DNA of 64,000 nucleotides from Chitinophaga tropicalis (GTDB lineage: Bacteria; Bacteroidota; Bacteroidia; Chitinophagales; Chitinophagaceae), in contig NZ_WRXN01000001.1 of NCBI RefSeq assembly GCF_009758205.1, forward strand, positions 186,001 through 250,000, read 5' to 3'. Each line of letters starts with the position of its first letter. Position 1 is the first letter of the stretch. Below are positions 1-8,327 of this stretch, piece after piece. The notes beneath the pieces are model-generated. The model was not told the origin of the DNA. It worked only from the letters and a program-made list of their open reading frames with translations, and searched no databases. The translations under genes and the position numbers were made by a program.

Positions 1-462
1 TCAGGACGTAATCCTGAGCTCCTGATTGGTCAACATGTCCTCTCAGCTCCTGCAGTCAAGAAAAGCGGGCTGGAAGTGATTTCCACCGGTTATATGGTCA
101 TAGATGGTGGAGCACCTACAACCGTTTCATATATCAGTAACACAACGCCCATCCCGGCAGATAAAGACGATATCGCGCTTTGTACCGCAATGGCAGGTGA
201 AATGCTGGGAATGAAAGTTATATTCATGGATGCCGGCAGCGGCGCGCGCAAACCCATTACCGAAAGTATGATTGCCCGTGTAGCCAGCCAGATATCGGCC
301 CCTCTCATAGTAGGCGGCGGTATCCGTGATGCTGAAAAAGCGTACCTCAACTGTAAAGCCGGCGCCGATGTTATTGTAGTCGGTAATGCTATTGAGAAAG
401 AAACTTCTCTCATTAAAGAAATTGCAGATGCTGTTCACGCAGCAATGCCTGCGCTCAAATAG
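1..462 (+). CDS. Geranylgeranylglyceryl phosphate synthase-like protein (5' end outside window)
   Basis: The reading frame is open from base 1, so the N-terminus lies upstream of the window. The visible 153 residues carry the second half of a TIM-barrel prenyltransferase of the PcrB/GGGPS family. Seen are a phosphate-binding GGGIRD loop followed by AGADVIVVGNAIE near the C-terminus, and an S-T-G-Y-M-V-I-D-G-G stretch typical of this family. The known reaction joins a polyprenyl diphosphate to sn-glycerol-1-phosphate by an ether bond. Bacteroidota carry a GGGPS-type member, but its physiological product is less settled than in archaea. The gene ends at a strong terminator shared with the convergent response-regulator gene. 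An internal GTG at 76 is not the real start, because family-like sequence continues upstream of it. Confidence 0.85.
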   Translation, partial: SGRNPELLIGQHVLSAPAVKKSGLEVISTGYMVIDGGAPTTVSYISNTTPIPADKDDIALCTAMAGEMLGMKVIFMDAGSGARKPITESMIARVASQISAPLIVGGGIRDAEKAYLNCKAGADVIVVGNAIEKETSLIKEIADAVHAAMPALK

Positions 463-470
463 ATCTTTTA

Positions 471-503
471 AAGGGAGGGCCGGTGCCCTCCCTTATATTT
501 TTT
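471..503. terminator. Bidirectional terminator between GGGPS and the LytTR regulator
   Basis: A 10-bp perfect stem (471-480 with 485-494, loop cggt) is followed by a T-rich tail. It sits between two convergent genes and overlaps the last codon of the regulator by two bases. Confidence 0.85.
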
Positions 504-1230
504 ATAAGCTCATCATCTCCTTGAACTTCACTGCCTGCCTGCGGCTCACCTCTATTTTCTCCCCTCCGCGCATCTCCAGCAGCAACCCACCGTTAAAATA
601 GGTATCTATCTTCTCTATCATACGAAGGTTCACAATATGCTTGCGGTTGGCCCGGAAAAAAGTACGTTCGTCCAGACGCTCTTCCAGGGCATTCAGAGAT
701 TTCAGGATCAACGGTTTATTGGCCTCAAAATATACCCGCGCATAGTTTCCCACACTTTCAAAAAGACGGATCTCCTGCAACTTTACAAACCAGCAACGGT
801 CTCCGTCCTTCACAAATACCTGGTCATTCTCAGAAAGAATAGTGCGTATAGGACCAGCCTCCGCCTGCCGCTCCTTCTCTTCCTGTTGTTGCAGCTTATG
901 AATGGCATCTGCCAGCCGCTTGGGCTCTATAGGTTTCAGCAGGTAATCCAGCGCATTGTACTCAAATGCCTTAAGGGCATATTCGTCATATGCAGTGGTA
1001 AAGATCACATGCGGCGTTCTTTCCAGTTCCGTCAGCAACTCAAAACCGGTCTTGTCCGGCATCTGTATATCCAGGAAAAGCAGATCGGGGTGGAGTGTCT
1101 CTATCTTTTCAAGTCCATCCTTTGCATTCACCGCTTCTCCCACTACCACGATCTCCGGATGGTCTGCCAGTAATTTTTTTAGCTCGCTTCTGGCCAGACG
1201 TTCGTCATCAATTATCAATGCTTTTTTCAT
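502..1230 (-). CDS. LytTR-family response regulator
   Basis: This 242-residue protein has an N-terminal receiver domain (about 1-120) and a C-terminal LytTR DNA-binding domain (about 140-240). The receiver shows the acidic pair D8/D9, the phospho-acceptor D54 in FLDIQMPD, a Thr in the VIFTTAY strand and the KP switch motif in YLLKP. The LytTR domain shows the typical FESVGNYARV and FFRANRKHIVN blocks. The gene lies 57 bp downstream of a LytS-type histidine kinase on the same strand, so the two are almost certainly a cognate pair in one operon. LytTR regulators usually control envelope or secretion genes; the target here is not visible. Confidence 0.95.
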   Translation of the reverse strand: MKKALIIDDERLARSELKKLLADHPEIVVVGEAVNAKDGLEKIETLHPDLLFLDIQMPDKTGFELLTELERTPHVIFTTAYDEYALKAFEYNALDYLLKPIEPKRLADAIHKLQQQEEKERQAEAGPIRTILSENDQVFVKDGDRCWFVKLQEIRLFESVGNYARVYFEANKPLILKSLNALEERLDERTFFRANRKHIVNLRMIEKIDTYFNGGLLLEMRGGEKIEVSRRQAVKFKEMMSL

Positions 1231-1287
1231 GAGCAGGTACTTTTACCGGCAGCAGCTTCGCCTGCTGCTCCTGACAAGGATTTAAAA

Positions 1288-2331
1288 TTAAAACAAAGGC
1301 ATCAGCACTTTCGCTTCAACCGTTTCACCATTCTTATTGTAAATATCGAAAGAAGCCCTGTTGCCGTACAACAGGCTTAAACGCTGTCTTGTGCTCTGAA
1401 GGCCAAATCCGTGGCCGGTTGTTTTTTCTTCTACGATCTGCCCTGTGTTCTCTATCGTTATCTCGTGATGTACGCCCACCAGGTGAGAGCTTATATTAAC
1501 AACACCTCCCTTGATAATACGGGAGATACCATGCTTGATGGCATTCTCGACCAGCGTTTGCAACATCATAGGCGGAATAGGTAGTCCCAATGTTTCAGGC
1601 TCAATATTGTACGTTACTTTCAGCCGTTCTTCAAACCTGATATTCTCCAGTGCAAGGTAATCTTTTACAATATTCAATTCATTTTCCAGGCTCACTGTTT
1701 CTGCCTTCTCCACCTGCATGGAACTTCTGAGGATATTGGAAAGCTCTGTTATGGCGGTCCTGGCACGCTGTGGATTCTCGTCCACCAATGCCCGGATACT
1801 GTTTAACGCATTAAAGATAAAGTGTGGGTTAAGCTGTGATTTGATGGTCTTTAGTTCCAGCTCCTTTACCGTAGTTTCCAGCTTTAACTTATCTACCTGG
1901 GCATTCCTGTTCCTGTCTATATAATGCCAGACAAAATAGATCAGCCACCAGATAGCCGTAATAAGGAAAGTAGATAACAGGAAATTTACCGTATCCGACC
2001 GTTCGTTATAAGACCTCCGGCCCCATAGCTGGATCAGGAGGCTGCCTATAGCACTTTTTCCCAGATAGATGATCACTCCCGAGCCGATGGTCAAAGCAAA
2101 GAACAGCAACATCTGATTCTCAAAACTGAACTGGAACCAGCTCAGCCGCTTGATCACACTTCTCAGCCCATGCGTGGCTACAAGCCCGAAAAATATGATC
2201 AGGAAAAGGTTTACCAGGTAAATTGTACCTACAAAACCGGCAAAGGAATAAGCAAAGAACAGGTTTACTACGAAATAGGCCAACCACCCCAATATCTGGC
2301 ACCACCAGTATTTTGATATTCGTTTAAACAT
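1288..2331 (-). CDS. LytS-type sensor histidine kinase
   Basis: This 347-residue inner-membrane kinase has about four predicted transmembrane helices in residues 12-137, a short coiled linker rich in Leu/Lys/Glu, and a His_kinase domain (PF06580 type) from about 160. The phospho-accepting His is H170 in LNPHFIFNALN. The N-box is LVENAIKHG (N263), followed by a GHGFGLQSTRQRL G-box. No extracellular sensor domain is visible, so the stimulus is probably sensed within or near the membrane. It is transcribed ahead of its response regulator from a divergent region that also drives dxs. Confidence 0.95.
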   Translation of the reverse strand: MFKRISKYWWCQILGWLAYFVVNLFFAYSFAGFVGTIYLVNLFLIIFFGLVATHGLRSVIKRLSWFQFSFENQMLLFFALTIGSGVIIYLGKSAIGSLLIQLWGRRSYNERSDTVNFLLSTFLITAIWWLIYFVWHYIDRNRNAQVDKLKLETTVKELELKTIKSQLNPHFIFNALNSIRALVDENPQRARTAITELSNILRSSMQVEKAETVSLENELNIVKDYLALENIRFEERLKVTYNIEPETLGLPIPPMMLQTLVENAIKHGISRIIKGGVVNISSHLVGVHHEITIENTGQIVEEKTTGHGFGLQSTRQRLSLLYGNRASFDIYNKNGETVEAKVLMPLF

Positions 2332-2364
2332 CTATCTGAAAATTAGTAAACTACTGCAATATTT

Positions 2365-2372
2365 CAAAAATA
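2365..2372 (-). promoter_or_regulatory. -7 box of the histidine kinase operon
   Basis: Minus-strand TATTTTTG fits the Bacteroidota -7 consensus TANNTTTG and lies 33 bp upstream of the start codon. A clear -33 element was not found. Confidence 0.55.
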
Positions 2373-2490
2373 CCGATGGGAGCCGCCTGACCGAACCCAA
2401 ATGTTATGAATGGGTGTGCAGCATGGCGGAAGTACAAATGTGCTGATGTATGGGTTTTCTATCTTTTTCCGGGAAATCGCTTCCCCTTTT

Positions 2491-2512
2491 CTTTCAGCTG
2501 GCCACAGGCCCG
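2491..2512 (+). repeat. Dispersed intergenic hairpin repeat, copy 1
   Basis: The core ctggccacaggccc can fold as GGCC-aca-GGCC and is preceded by ctttcag. Close relatives occur at 22565, 28532, 39091 and 63977. Confidence 0.6.
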
Positions 2513-2599
2513 ATCCCCTTCACTTAAAAATTTTCTGCCACGCGCAGCGCAAAATCTCTCCCCGCTTTCAGCCGGCATTCACATTAGCACATTAATTTG

Positions 2600-2607
2600 T
2601 ACTTTTG
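2600..2607 (+). promoter_or_regulatory. -7 box of dxs
   Basis: TACTTTTG matches TANNTTTG and ends 25 bp before the dxs ATG. Confidence 0.6.
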
Positions 2608-2632
2608 TTAATAAATCCTGCAACCATAAAGT

Positions 2633-4561
2633 ATGAACATAACGCCAGGCCCACTGCTGGGCAAGATTGAATCCCCTGCCGATCTGCGGAATCTGAGCAA
2701 AGAGCAACTGCATGAGGTAAGTGAAGAACTCCGCCAGTTCATTATTGATGTGGTTAGCGTTCATGGCGGCCATTTTGCCGCCAGTCTGGGTGTGGTAGAA
2801 CTGTCCGTGGCACTGCATTATGTATTTAATACCCCGTATGACCAGCTGGTATGGGACGTAGGTCACCAGGCCTATGGCCATAAGATACTCACCGGACGCA
2901 GGGACGTTTTTCATACCAACCGTAAATATCACGGCATCAGCGGCTTCCCTAAACGGGATGAAAGCCTGTACGATACTTTTGGGGTAGGGCACTCTTCCAC
3001 CTCCATTTCCGCCGCCTTAGGCATGGCTATGGCCTCCAAATACAAAGGAGAGGCAGACCGCCAGCACATAGCCGTAATAGGAGACGGGGCCATGACAGCA
3101 GGAATGGCATTCGAAGCCCTGAACCACGCCGGCGTGGCCAATGCCAACGTGCTTATCATCCTGAATGATAACTGCATGTCTATAGATCCCAACGTAGGCG
3201 CCCTGAAAGAATACCTGACAGATATTACCACTTCTCCTACCTATAACAAACTGCGTGATGACGTATGGAACCTGCTGGGCAAACTGCCGGTAGGTAAACG
3301 CTTTACCCGGGATATGGCATCCAAACTGGAAGCCGGCCTGAAAGGCGTTGTATCCAGTTCCAGTAACCTGTTTGAATCGCTCAAACTGCGCTATTTCGGC
3401 CCCATAGACGGCCACAATATCGTAAAACTGGTAGATACCCTCCAGGACCTGAAAGATATTCCAGGCCCGAAACTGCTGCACATCGTTACCACAAAAGGTA
3501 AAGGATATGCCCTGGCAGAAAAAGACCAGACCACCTGGCATGCACCAGGTCTGTTCGACAAGATCACCGGAGAGATCTTCAGGAAACCACAGGAGAAACC
3601 ACAACCTCCCAAATACCAGGACGTATTCGGCCATACCATCATAGAACTGGCCGAACAGAACAATACCATCATGGGGATCACCCCCGCCATGCCTTCCGGC
3701 TCTTCCCTCAAATTCATGATGGAAAAAATGCCGGACCGCGCATTCGACGTAGGTATCTGCGAACAACACGCCGTTACCCTCTCTGCCGGATTGGCAACAC
3801 AAGGCATGAGAGTGTTCTGTAACATCTACTCCTCCTTTATGCAAAGGGCTTATGACCAGGCCCTCCATGACGTGGCTATCCAGAAACTGCCCGTTGTGTT
3901 CTGCCTGGACCGTGCCGGACTGGTAGGAGAAGATGGCCCCACTCACCATGGTGCCTATGATATTGCCTATATGCGTTGCGTACCAAACGTTATCATCAGC
4001 TCACCAATGAACGAAGAAGAGCTGCGCAACCTCATGTATACCTCCCAGCTGCCTTCACAGGAACTGCCTTTTGTGATCCGCTATCCGAGAGGACAAGGTG
4101 TAATGCCTGACTGGAAACAGCCTTTCAAAGAGATCAAAATAGGTACCGGGCGCAAACTGCGCAGTGGTAAGGACATTGCTATCCTTTCCCTGGGCCATCC
4201 GGGAAACTTCGTCACTGAAGCCTGCAAAGAACTGATAGCCGACGGCCTCCAGCCAGCTCACTATGATATGCGCTTCGTGAAACCACTTGATGAAGCATTA
4301 TTACATGAAATATTCAGCGAGTTCAGCAATGTGATTACAGTAGAAGATGCCGCTATCACCGGTGGATTTGGCAGCGCCATCCTTGAATTCATGGCACAAC
4401 ATGGCTATAAAGCTAACGTGCGGATGCTGGGTATTCCTGACCGTATTGTTGAGCATGGTAAACCTGAAGAACTGCACCGCGAATGTGGTTATGACGCTGC
4501 CGGCATAGCTGCCGCTGCCCGTAAAATGCTGAAAGAAAAGATCACTGTGACCGCTATATAA
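2633..4561 (+). CDS. dxs: 1-deoxy-D-xylulose-5-phosphate synthase
   Basis: This 642-residue thiamine-diphosphate enzyme condenses pyruvate with glyceraldehyde-3-phosphate, the first step of the MEP isoprenoid pathway. The ThDP/Mg motif is GDGAMTAGMAFEAL followed by NDNCMSI. The pyrimidine domain has the typical EDGPTHHGAYD block and an FRYPRG-like stretch (IRYPRGQG). An early GHQAYGHKILTGR block is also diagnostic. Length is close to the 620-640 residues usual for Dxs. The ATG is favoured by the -7 box just upstream. The gene stands alone with its own terminator. Its products feed quinone and undecaprenyl lipid synthesis, consistent with the WecA/TagO and DgkA-type genes elsewhere in the window. 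Confidence 0.97.
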   Translation: MNITPGPLLGKIESPADLRNLSKEQLHEVSEELRQFIIDVVSVHGGHFAASLGVVELSVALHYVFNTPYDQLVWDVGHQAYGHKILTGRRDVFHTNRKYHGISGFPKRDESLYDTFGVGHSSTSISAALGMAMASKYKGEADRQHIAVIGDGAMTAGMAFEALNHAGVANANVLIILNDNCMSIDPNVGALKEYLTDITTSPTYNKLRDDVWNLLGKLPVGKRFTRDMASKLEAGLKGVVSSSSNLFESLKLRYFGPIDGHNIVKLVDTLQDLKDIPGPKLLHIVTTKGKGYALAEKDQTTWHAPGLFDKITGEIFRKPQEKPQPPKYQDVFGHTIIELAEQNNTIMGITPAMPSGSSLKFMMEKMPDRAFDVGICEQHAVTLSAGLATQGMRVFCNIYSSFMQRAYDQALHDVAIQKLPVVFCLDRAGLVGEDGPTHHGAYDIAYMRCVPNVIISSPMNEEELRNLMYTSQLPSQELPFVIRYPRGQGVMPDWKQPFKEIKIGTGRKLRSGKDIAILSLGHPGNFVTEACKELIADGLQPAHYDMRFVKPLDEALLHEIFSEFSNVITVEDAAITGGFGSAILEFMAQHGYKANVRMLGIPDRIVEHGKPEELHRECGYDAAGIAAAARKMLKEKITVTAI

Positions 4562-4571
4562 AACAGGGAAA

Positions 4572-4624
4572 TTCTCTTAAAAAAAATGCTTTTACCTTCG
4601 GTAAAAGCATTTTTTTTAAGAGAA
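4572..4624. terminator. Very long terminator after dxs
   Basis: A perfect 25-bp stem (4572-4596 with 4600-4624) closes on a three-base loop. A and T tracts inside the stem would let it act in both directions. Confidence 0.9.
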
Positions 4625-4649
4625 GGTTTTAAGTCTAATAGTTAAATAA

Positions 4650-5708
4650 ATGGATCCATTGCACATACAGCTCGTTATCCGGGACATTATCAGGGAAACA
4701 ACAGACACCTTTACATACAGATTCTCTACAATAAACAAACAACCGCTCATTTACCAGGCAGGACAATTCCTGACCTTCCTTGTAAACCTGCACGGTACAG
4801 AATATCGCCGTTCCTATTCCTTCAGTTCATCTCCCGGCATTGATCCACTCCCGGCTGTCACCATCCGTAGAAAAGAAAATGGTGAAATCTCCAGGCATAT
4901 ATTACGCAACTGGCAAGTAGGCGATGAGGTTACCGTATTACAACCCTCCGGCCGTTTTACATTGGACAAACCAGCCACTCAGCCACGGGATATCTTCCTG
5001 CTTGGCGCCGGCAGCGGTATTACCCCTCTTTTCTCCCTGCTTAAGTATATCCTCCATAATGAGCCAACAGCTCATATTCAGCTGGTATACAGCACTCCCT
5101 CTTATGACCGCACCATCTTCTATCAGCAGTTGCAACAGCTCGCACAGCAATACGCCGAACAACTGCACATCATGTACCTTTTCAGCAGTGAGCCACTGGA
5201 TGATAAAACACTTCTCCGCAGACTCAGCAATACCATGCTGGAACCGCTGGTAAATGAAAAGCTCCGCTACCAGCGTTCAGACGCACAGTTCTTTGTATGC
5301 GGCCCGCCGGAATATATGCGCATGGCACTGCTGACCTTAAAATTCATGGGATTTGAGCAAGAACAACTCCATAAAGAGAACTTCGTAGTGAATACAGCTC
5401 CTCAGCTGGCACGAATAGGCCATCCTGCAGACACTTCCATGAAGCAGGTAGAATTACATATCAATGGAGATATTTATCACCTTTCCATTCCCGGCAATAA
5501 GAATATTCTCGGGGAAGCCCTTGCACAGGGTATAGCTCTTCCATATAGCTGCAAAGGCGGCGTATGTGGCTCCTGCACTGCCCGGTGCACAAAAGGAAAA
5601 GTCTGGATGGCCCTGAATGAAGTACTGACTGACAAGGAAATTGAGCAGGGCCTGGTACTTACCTGTACCGGATATGCGGCAAGTGAAACCGTGATTATTG
5701 AATTATAA
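4650..5708 (+). CDS. PaaE-like FAD/2Fe-2S NAD(P)H oxidoreductase
   Basis: This 352-residue electron-transfer protein has three modules in order: an FAD-binding beta-barrel (about 1-105, with RRSYSFSS near residue 53), an NAD(P)-binding domain (about 110-240, with GAGSGITPLFS and FFVCGPPEYM), and a C-terminal plant-type 2Fe-2S ferredoxin domain. The cluster ligands are C301, C306, C309 and C339 in a C-x4-C-x2-C-x29-C spacing. This architecture is that of PaaE and related reductases that feed electrons to diiron oxygenases. No oxygenase or phenylacetate genes are nearby, so the partner is unknown and the name PaaE should not be assumed. It starts 88 bp after dxs, beyond a strong terminator, so it is probably a separate unit. 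Confidence 0.9.
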   Translation: MDPLHIQLVIRDIIRETTDTFTYRFSTINKQPLIYQAGQFLTFLVNLHGTEYRRSYSFSSSPGIDPLPAVTIRRKENGEISRHILRNWQVGDEVTVLQPSGRFTLDKPATQPRDIFLLGAGSGITPLFSLLKYILHNEPTAHIQLVYSTPSYDRTIFYQQLQQLAQQYAEQLHIMYLFSSEPLDDKTLLRRLSNTMLEPLVNEKLRYQRSDAQFFVCGPPEYMRMALLTLKFMGFEQEQLHKENFVVNTAPQLARIGHPADTSMKQVELHINGDIYHLSIPGNKNILGEALAQGIALPYSCKGGVCGSCTARCTKGKVWMALNEVLTDKEIEQGLVLTCTGYAASETVIIEL

Positions 5709-5727
5709 ATGCAAACAATAAATAAGG

Positions 5728-6102
5728 TTACGAGAAGGCGCTGAACCCTTTGAATTCCTCCTGCAGCTCATTATACAGCTTTCTAAACGTTTGCATACGG
5801 TCAAGCATCACATCAACGTCATCAACAGGACGATCATCATGTATGATAAGTGATTGACCATTGTTCGAGATTTTTTTTGCAGATTGTTTCAAATCGTGGT
5901 GCATCTCATCAGCTACTTCCATCTGGCGGATAAACTGGTTCTGAAAATGCTCTACCTGCGCAAGGGAATCTTCATCTTTTTTGTTTGGTGCTATTTCTTC
6001 CAGGTGACTGCGCATTGACCGGAGGGACTCCCTGGTAACATTGACTTCGTCCTTCCAGCTTTGGATCTGTTCAAGATCTGAGGTTTGTGCGGAAACTTCC
6101 AT
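5728..6102 (-). CDS. Uncharacterised coiled-coil protein
   Basis: A 124-residue protein that I do not recognise as a named family. It is charged, has no signal peptide or membrane helix, and is mostly helical with heptad-like stretches (about 8-35, 45-75 and 95-118) broken by a short polar loop ending in IIHDDRPVDDVD. A cytoplasmic coiled-coil role is likely. It is convergent with the upstream reductase, separated by only 19 bp. It lies downstream of dps, but the dps terminator at 6278-6324 separates the two, so it is probably transcribed alone. Confidence 0.7.
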   Translation of the reverse strand: MEVSAQTSDLEQIQSWKDEVNVTRESLRSMRSHLEEIAPNKKDEDSLAQVEHFQNQFIRQMEVADEMHHDLKQSAKKISNNGQSLIIHDDRPVDDVDVMLDRMQTFRKLYNELQEEFKGFSAFS

Positions 6103-6277
6103 ATGTATTGATTTTAATGTGAATGATAAGTATATTCATCATTTCCGTGTTGCAATACAATTTCCTGTCAGTTACTTGTTTCTAAGTTACAAAGCTTTTT
6201 CCATTTTCCAGCCGCATACAACACAAAAAACACCGCAAAAATTGCCTTTATCAAAAGCATAAAACAGCGCAAAAAAA

Positions 6278-6324
6278 TACCGCAAAGATTGCTTTCTCCA
6301 AAGGTGAAAACAATCTTTGCGGTA
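6278..6324 (-). terminator. Terminator after dps
   Basis: A 14-bp perfect stem (6278-6291 with 6311-6324) encloses a 19-base loop that can itself pair. On the minus strand it is followed by a run of seven T. A decayed copy of its left half lies at 6231-6264. Confidence 0.85.
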
Positions 6325-6351
6325 CTATATTTTTATCTGAAAAATCTGATC

Positions 6352-6828
6352 TCAACGAAGAAACGCATTATACATCCACACTAATTTCTCCTGCTCACGA
6401 ATATAAGTAGTGATCAGATCATTAGTACCATCATCACCTACCTCATCACTGATAGAAGAAACTTCCCTCTCTATCTCTATCAATGTCTGCAACCCCGAAA
6501 GCACATGCTGCACACAAGCTGCATCCTTACTTTCATGTGTCACTTCATTAATAAGAGAATGCTCAATATAATCTGAGAATGCATGCGCCGGAGTAAAACC
6601 CAGCGTTAATATACGCTCCGCAATTTCATCGATCTTCGTCAGCGAATCCGTATATAATTCTTCAAACTTGGCATGAAGCGTAAAGAACTTATCACCACGA
6701 ATATTCCAGTGAAACCCTCTCACATTCTGATAAAAAACCTGGTAAGCCGCAAGCAGGGTATTCAGTTTTTCAGCAAGTTCTTTTGAAGTCTTTTTTGCTA
6801 ATCCAATGTTCGTTGTTGCTGTACTCAT
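6352..6828 (-). CDS. dps: Dps-family DNA-binding ferritin-like protein
   Basis: This 158-residue protein is a four-helix Dps subunit. The intersubunit ferroxidase ligands are all present with canonical spacing: H40 in GFHWNIRG, H52, D67 and E71 in KIDEIAER. Dps dodecamers oxidise Fe(II) with hydrogen peroxide, store the iron and can coat DNA. The N-terminal tail is short with few Lys (K12, K13, K16), so DNA binding is possible but not certain. It follows a pirin gene by 26 bp on the same strand, and an OsmC peroxidase is next upstream, giving a compact oxidative-stress block. A strong terminator follows. Confidence 0.95.
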   Translation of the reverse strand: MSTATTNIGLAKKTSKELAEKLNTLLAAYQVFYQNVRGFHWNIRGDKFFTLHAKFEELYTDSLTKIDEIAERILTLGFTPAHAFSDYIEHSLINEVTHESKDAACVQHVLSGLQTLIEIEREVSSISDEVGDDGTNDLITTYIREQEKLVWMYNAFLR

Positions 6829-6854
6829 ATACTGATATTTTAGGGTAATTTTAA

Positions 6855-7565
6855 TCAGCTCATCGGAACATCAATCAACAAAAACTCTGCCGCTTTAAGT
6901 ACTTTAACAGTAGCGCTATCATAATTGCTGAGTCCAATAGCATCACGGCGCTGCAGCGTTTCACCAGCTACTTCCACTTCTCCTTCCAGCACAAAAAGAT
7001 AGCTTCCATGCTGAGGCATCCCGGGAGTAATCTCTACAGTTTGTCCTTCATCAAACCGCCCCAGTGAAAACCATGCATCCTGGTTTATAAGCAGCGCATC
7101 ACTATCACCTTCCGGCGATACTACTACCTGCAGTTTGTTCTTTCTCTCTGAAGGTTCAAACGTTTTTTGCTGATAACGCGGAGTGATATTACGCAGCTTG
7201 GGGAATACCCATATCTGCAGGAAGCTGACCGGTTCCGTCTTGGATGCGTTGAATTCCGAATGAGCAATACCACTACCCGCACTCATGATCTGTACTTCAT
7301 TGCTGCGTATGATCTCATGCCGGCCGGTATTATCTTTATGCTCCAGTGCACCACTCAGTGGAATAGATACTATTTCCATATTATCATGCGGATGCATGCC
7401 AAAACCCATACCACCTTTTACATGATCGTCATTCAATACACGCAATGCACCAAAGTGTATACGCTCCGGGTTGTAATAACCTGCAAAGCTGAACGTATGA
7501 TAACTCTGTAACCATTCATGATTGGAAAAACTGCGTGAATCTGCCCTGTGAATAATTTTCTCCAT
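6855..7565 (-). CDS. Pirin family protein (bicupin)
   Basis: This 236-residue protein has the pirin double-cupin fold. The metal site in the N-terminal cupin is intact: H58 and H60 in MHPHDNMEIV, then H102 and E104 in IAHSEFN. Length is typical of the bacterial YhhW-like branch. Members of that branch can dioxygenate flavonols such as quercetin in vitro, but the physiological role is generally unclear. It is 26 bp upstream of dps and probably co-transcribed with it, suggesting a redox or stress link. The C-terminal cupin appears to lack an obvious metal-ligand set. Confidence 0.92.
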   Translation of the reverse strand: MEKIIHRADSRSFSNHEWLQSYHTFSFAGYYNPERIHFGALRVLNDDHVKGGMGFGMHPHDNMEIVSIPLSGALEHKDNTGRHEIIRSNEVQIMSAGSGIAHSEFNASKTEPVSFLQIWVFPKLRNITPRYQQKTFEPSERKNKLQVVVSPEGDSDALLINQDAWFSLGRFDEGQTVEITPGMPQHGSYLFVLEGEVEVAGETLQRRDAIGLSNYDSATVKVLKAAEFLLIDVPMS

Positions 7566-7662
7566 AAAACTGCTCTCCTTATTTACAATACAAATTTCCG
7601 GATATAATAAGGACAGGCAAATGGATCGAATACAGAAAAGAGTGGATTATTTAAAATCAAAA

Positions 7663-7682
7663 GGTCCTGCTTACGCAGGACC
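7663..7682 (-). terminator. Terminator after the OsmC gene
   Basis: An 8-bp GC-rich stem (7663-7670 with 7675-7682, loop ttac), read on the minus strand, is followed by ttttgatttt. Confidence 0.75.
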
Positions 7683-7710
7683 CTTCAGCTATTTTTCATC
7701 TGTACAGCAC

Positions 7711-8121
7711 TTATACAAGAACTGCATCCAGGGTGATCTCGGTATTCAGCAATTTGGAGATAGGGCAATTAGTCCTTGCCTCTTCTGCCAGCTCTGCAAA
7801 TTTATCTTTATCCAGACCGGGAACAGTAGCTTTCAGTTCCAGGTGACTGCTGGTAATAACGCCATTATCCAGGGTGATAGTAGCTTTGGTGTCAATATTC
7901 TCCGGGGTAAAACCTGCGCCGGAAAGCAGGAAGCTGAGCTTCATGGTGAAACAGCCGGAATGTGCCGCAGCTATCAGTTCCTCTGGGTTAGTACCAACAC
8001 CATCTTCAAAGCGGCTTTTGTAGGAATAAGCAGTATTGTTCAATACGCCCGACTGTGAACTTACTGTACCTTTTCCATCTTTACCGGTACCTTTCCAGTT
8101 AGCGGATGCAGATCTTTTCAT
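7711..8121 (-). CDS. OsmC family peroxiredoxin
   Basis: This 136-residue protein matches the OsmC/Ohr fold used to reduce organic hydroperoxides. The two redox-active cysteines are C57 in [10 protein letters not shown] and C119 in [11 protein letters not shown]. The N-terminal blocks [16 protein letters not shown] and GTNPEELI mark the OsmC rather than the Ohr branch. The protein is cytoplasmic, with no signal peptide. It has its own terminator and lies between YceI and the pirin-dps pair, all on the minus strand. Confidence 0.93.
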   Translation of the reverse strand: MKRSASANWKGTGKDGKGTVSSQSGVLNNTAYSYKSRFEDGVGTNPEELIAAAHSGCFTMKLSFLLSGAGFTPENIDTKATITLDNGVITSSHLELKATVPGLDKDKFAELAEEARTNCPISKLLNTEITLDAVLV

Positions 8122-8214
8122 GATTAATGCTTTTGTATGGATTAATGAATATTTGAATCAGTGAAAGACTGGTTAATCATCCCAAATTACTATTTCTTTT
8201 TCTGCACACAAAAA

Positions 8215-8240
8215 AGCCGGATGAATTACTTCATCCGGCT
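8215..8240 (-). terminator. Terminator after the YceI gene
   Basis: An 11-bp stem (8215-8225 with 8230-8240, loop ttac) is followed on the minus strand by a T run. Confidence 0.85.
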
Positions 8241-8327
8241 CCGCACACTATTTCTGGCAATCAATCCTAAAAAATCTTTCTTTGAACCATTATTTTCCCC
8301 TCCTGTGCCAGAAAACACATTCATTCA

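Larger units (their letters stand above)
2332..2632. other. Divergent intergenic region, histidine kinase / dxs
   Basis: About 300 bp with no credible gene. It holds one -7 box on each strand (2365-2372 minus, 2600-2607 plus) and a copy of a dispersed hairpin repeat at 2491-2512, with a shorter relative at 2564-2577. Confidence 0.6.

Noticed and set aside
2406..2636. Short open frames in the histidine kinase/dxs gap
   Set aside because: They overlap the dispersed repeat and the dxs promoter box; no family pattern.
3017..3949. 310-codon open frame antisense to dxs
   Set aside because: Shadow of dxs; the sense strand is a clear full-length family member.
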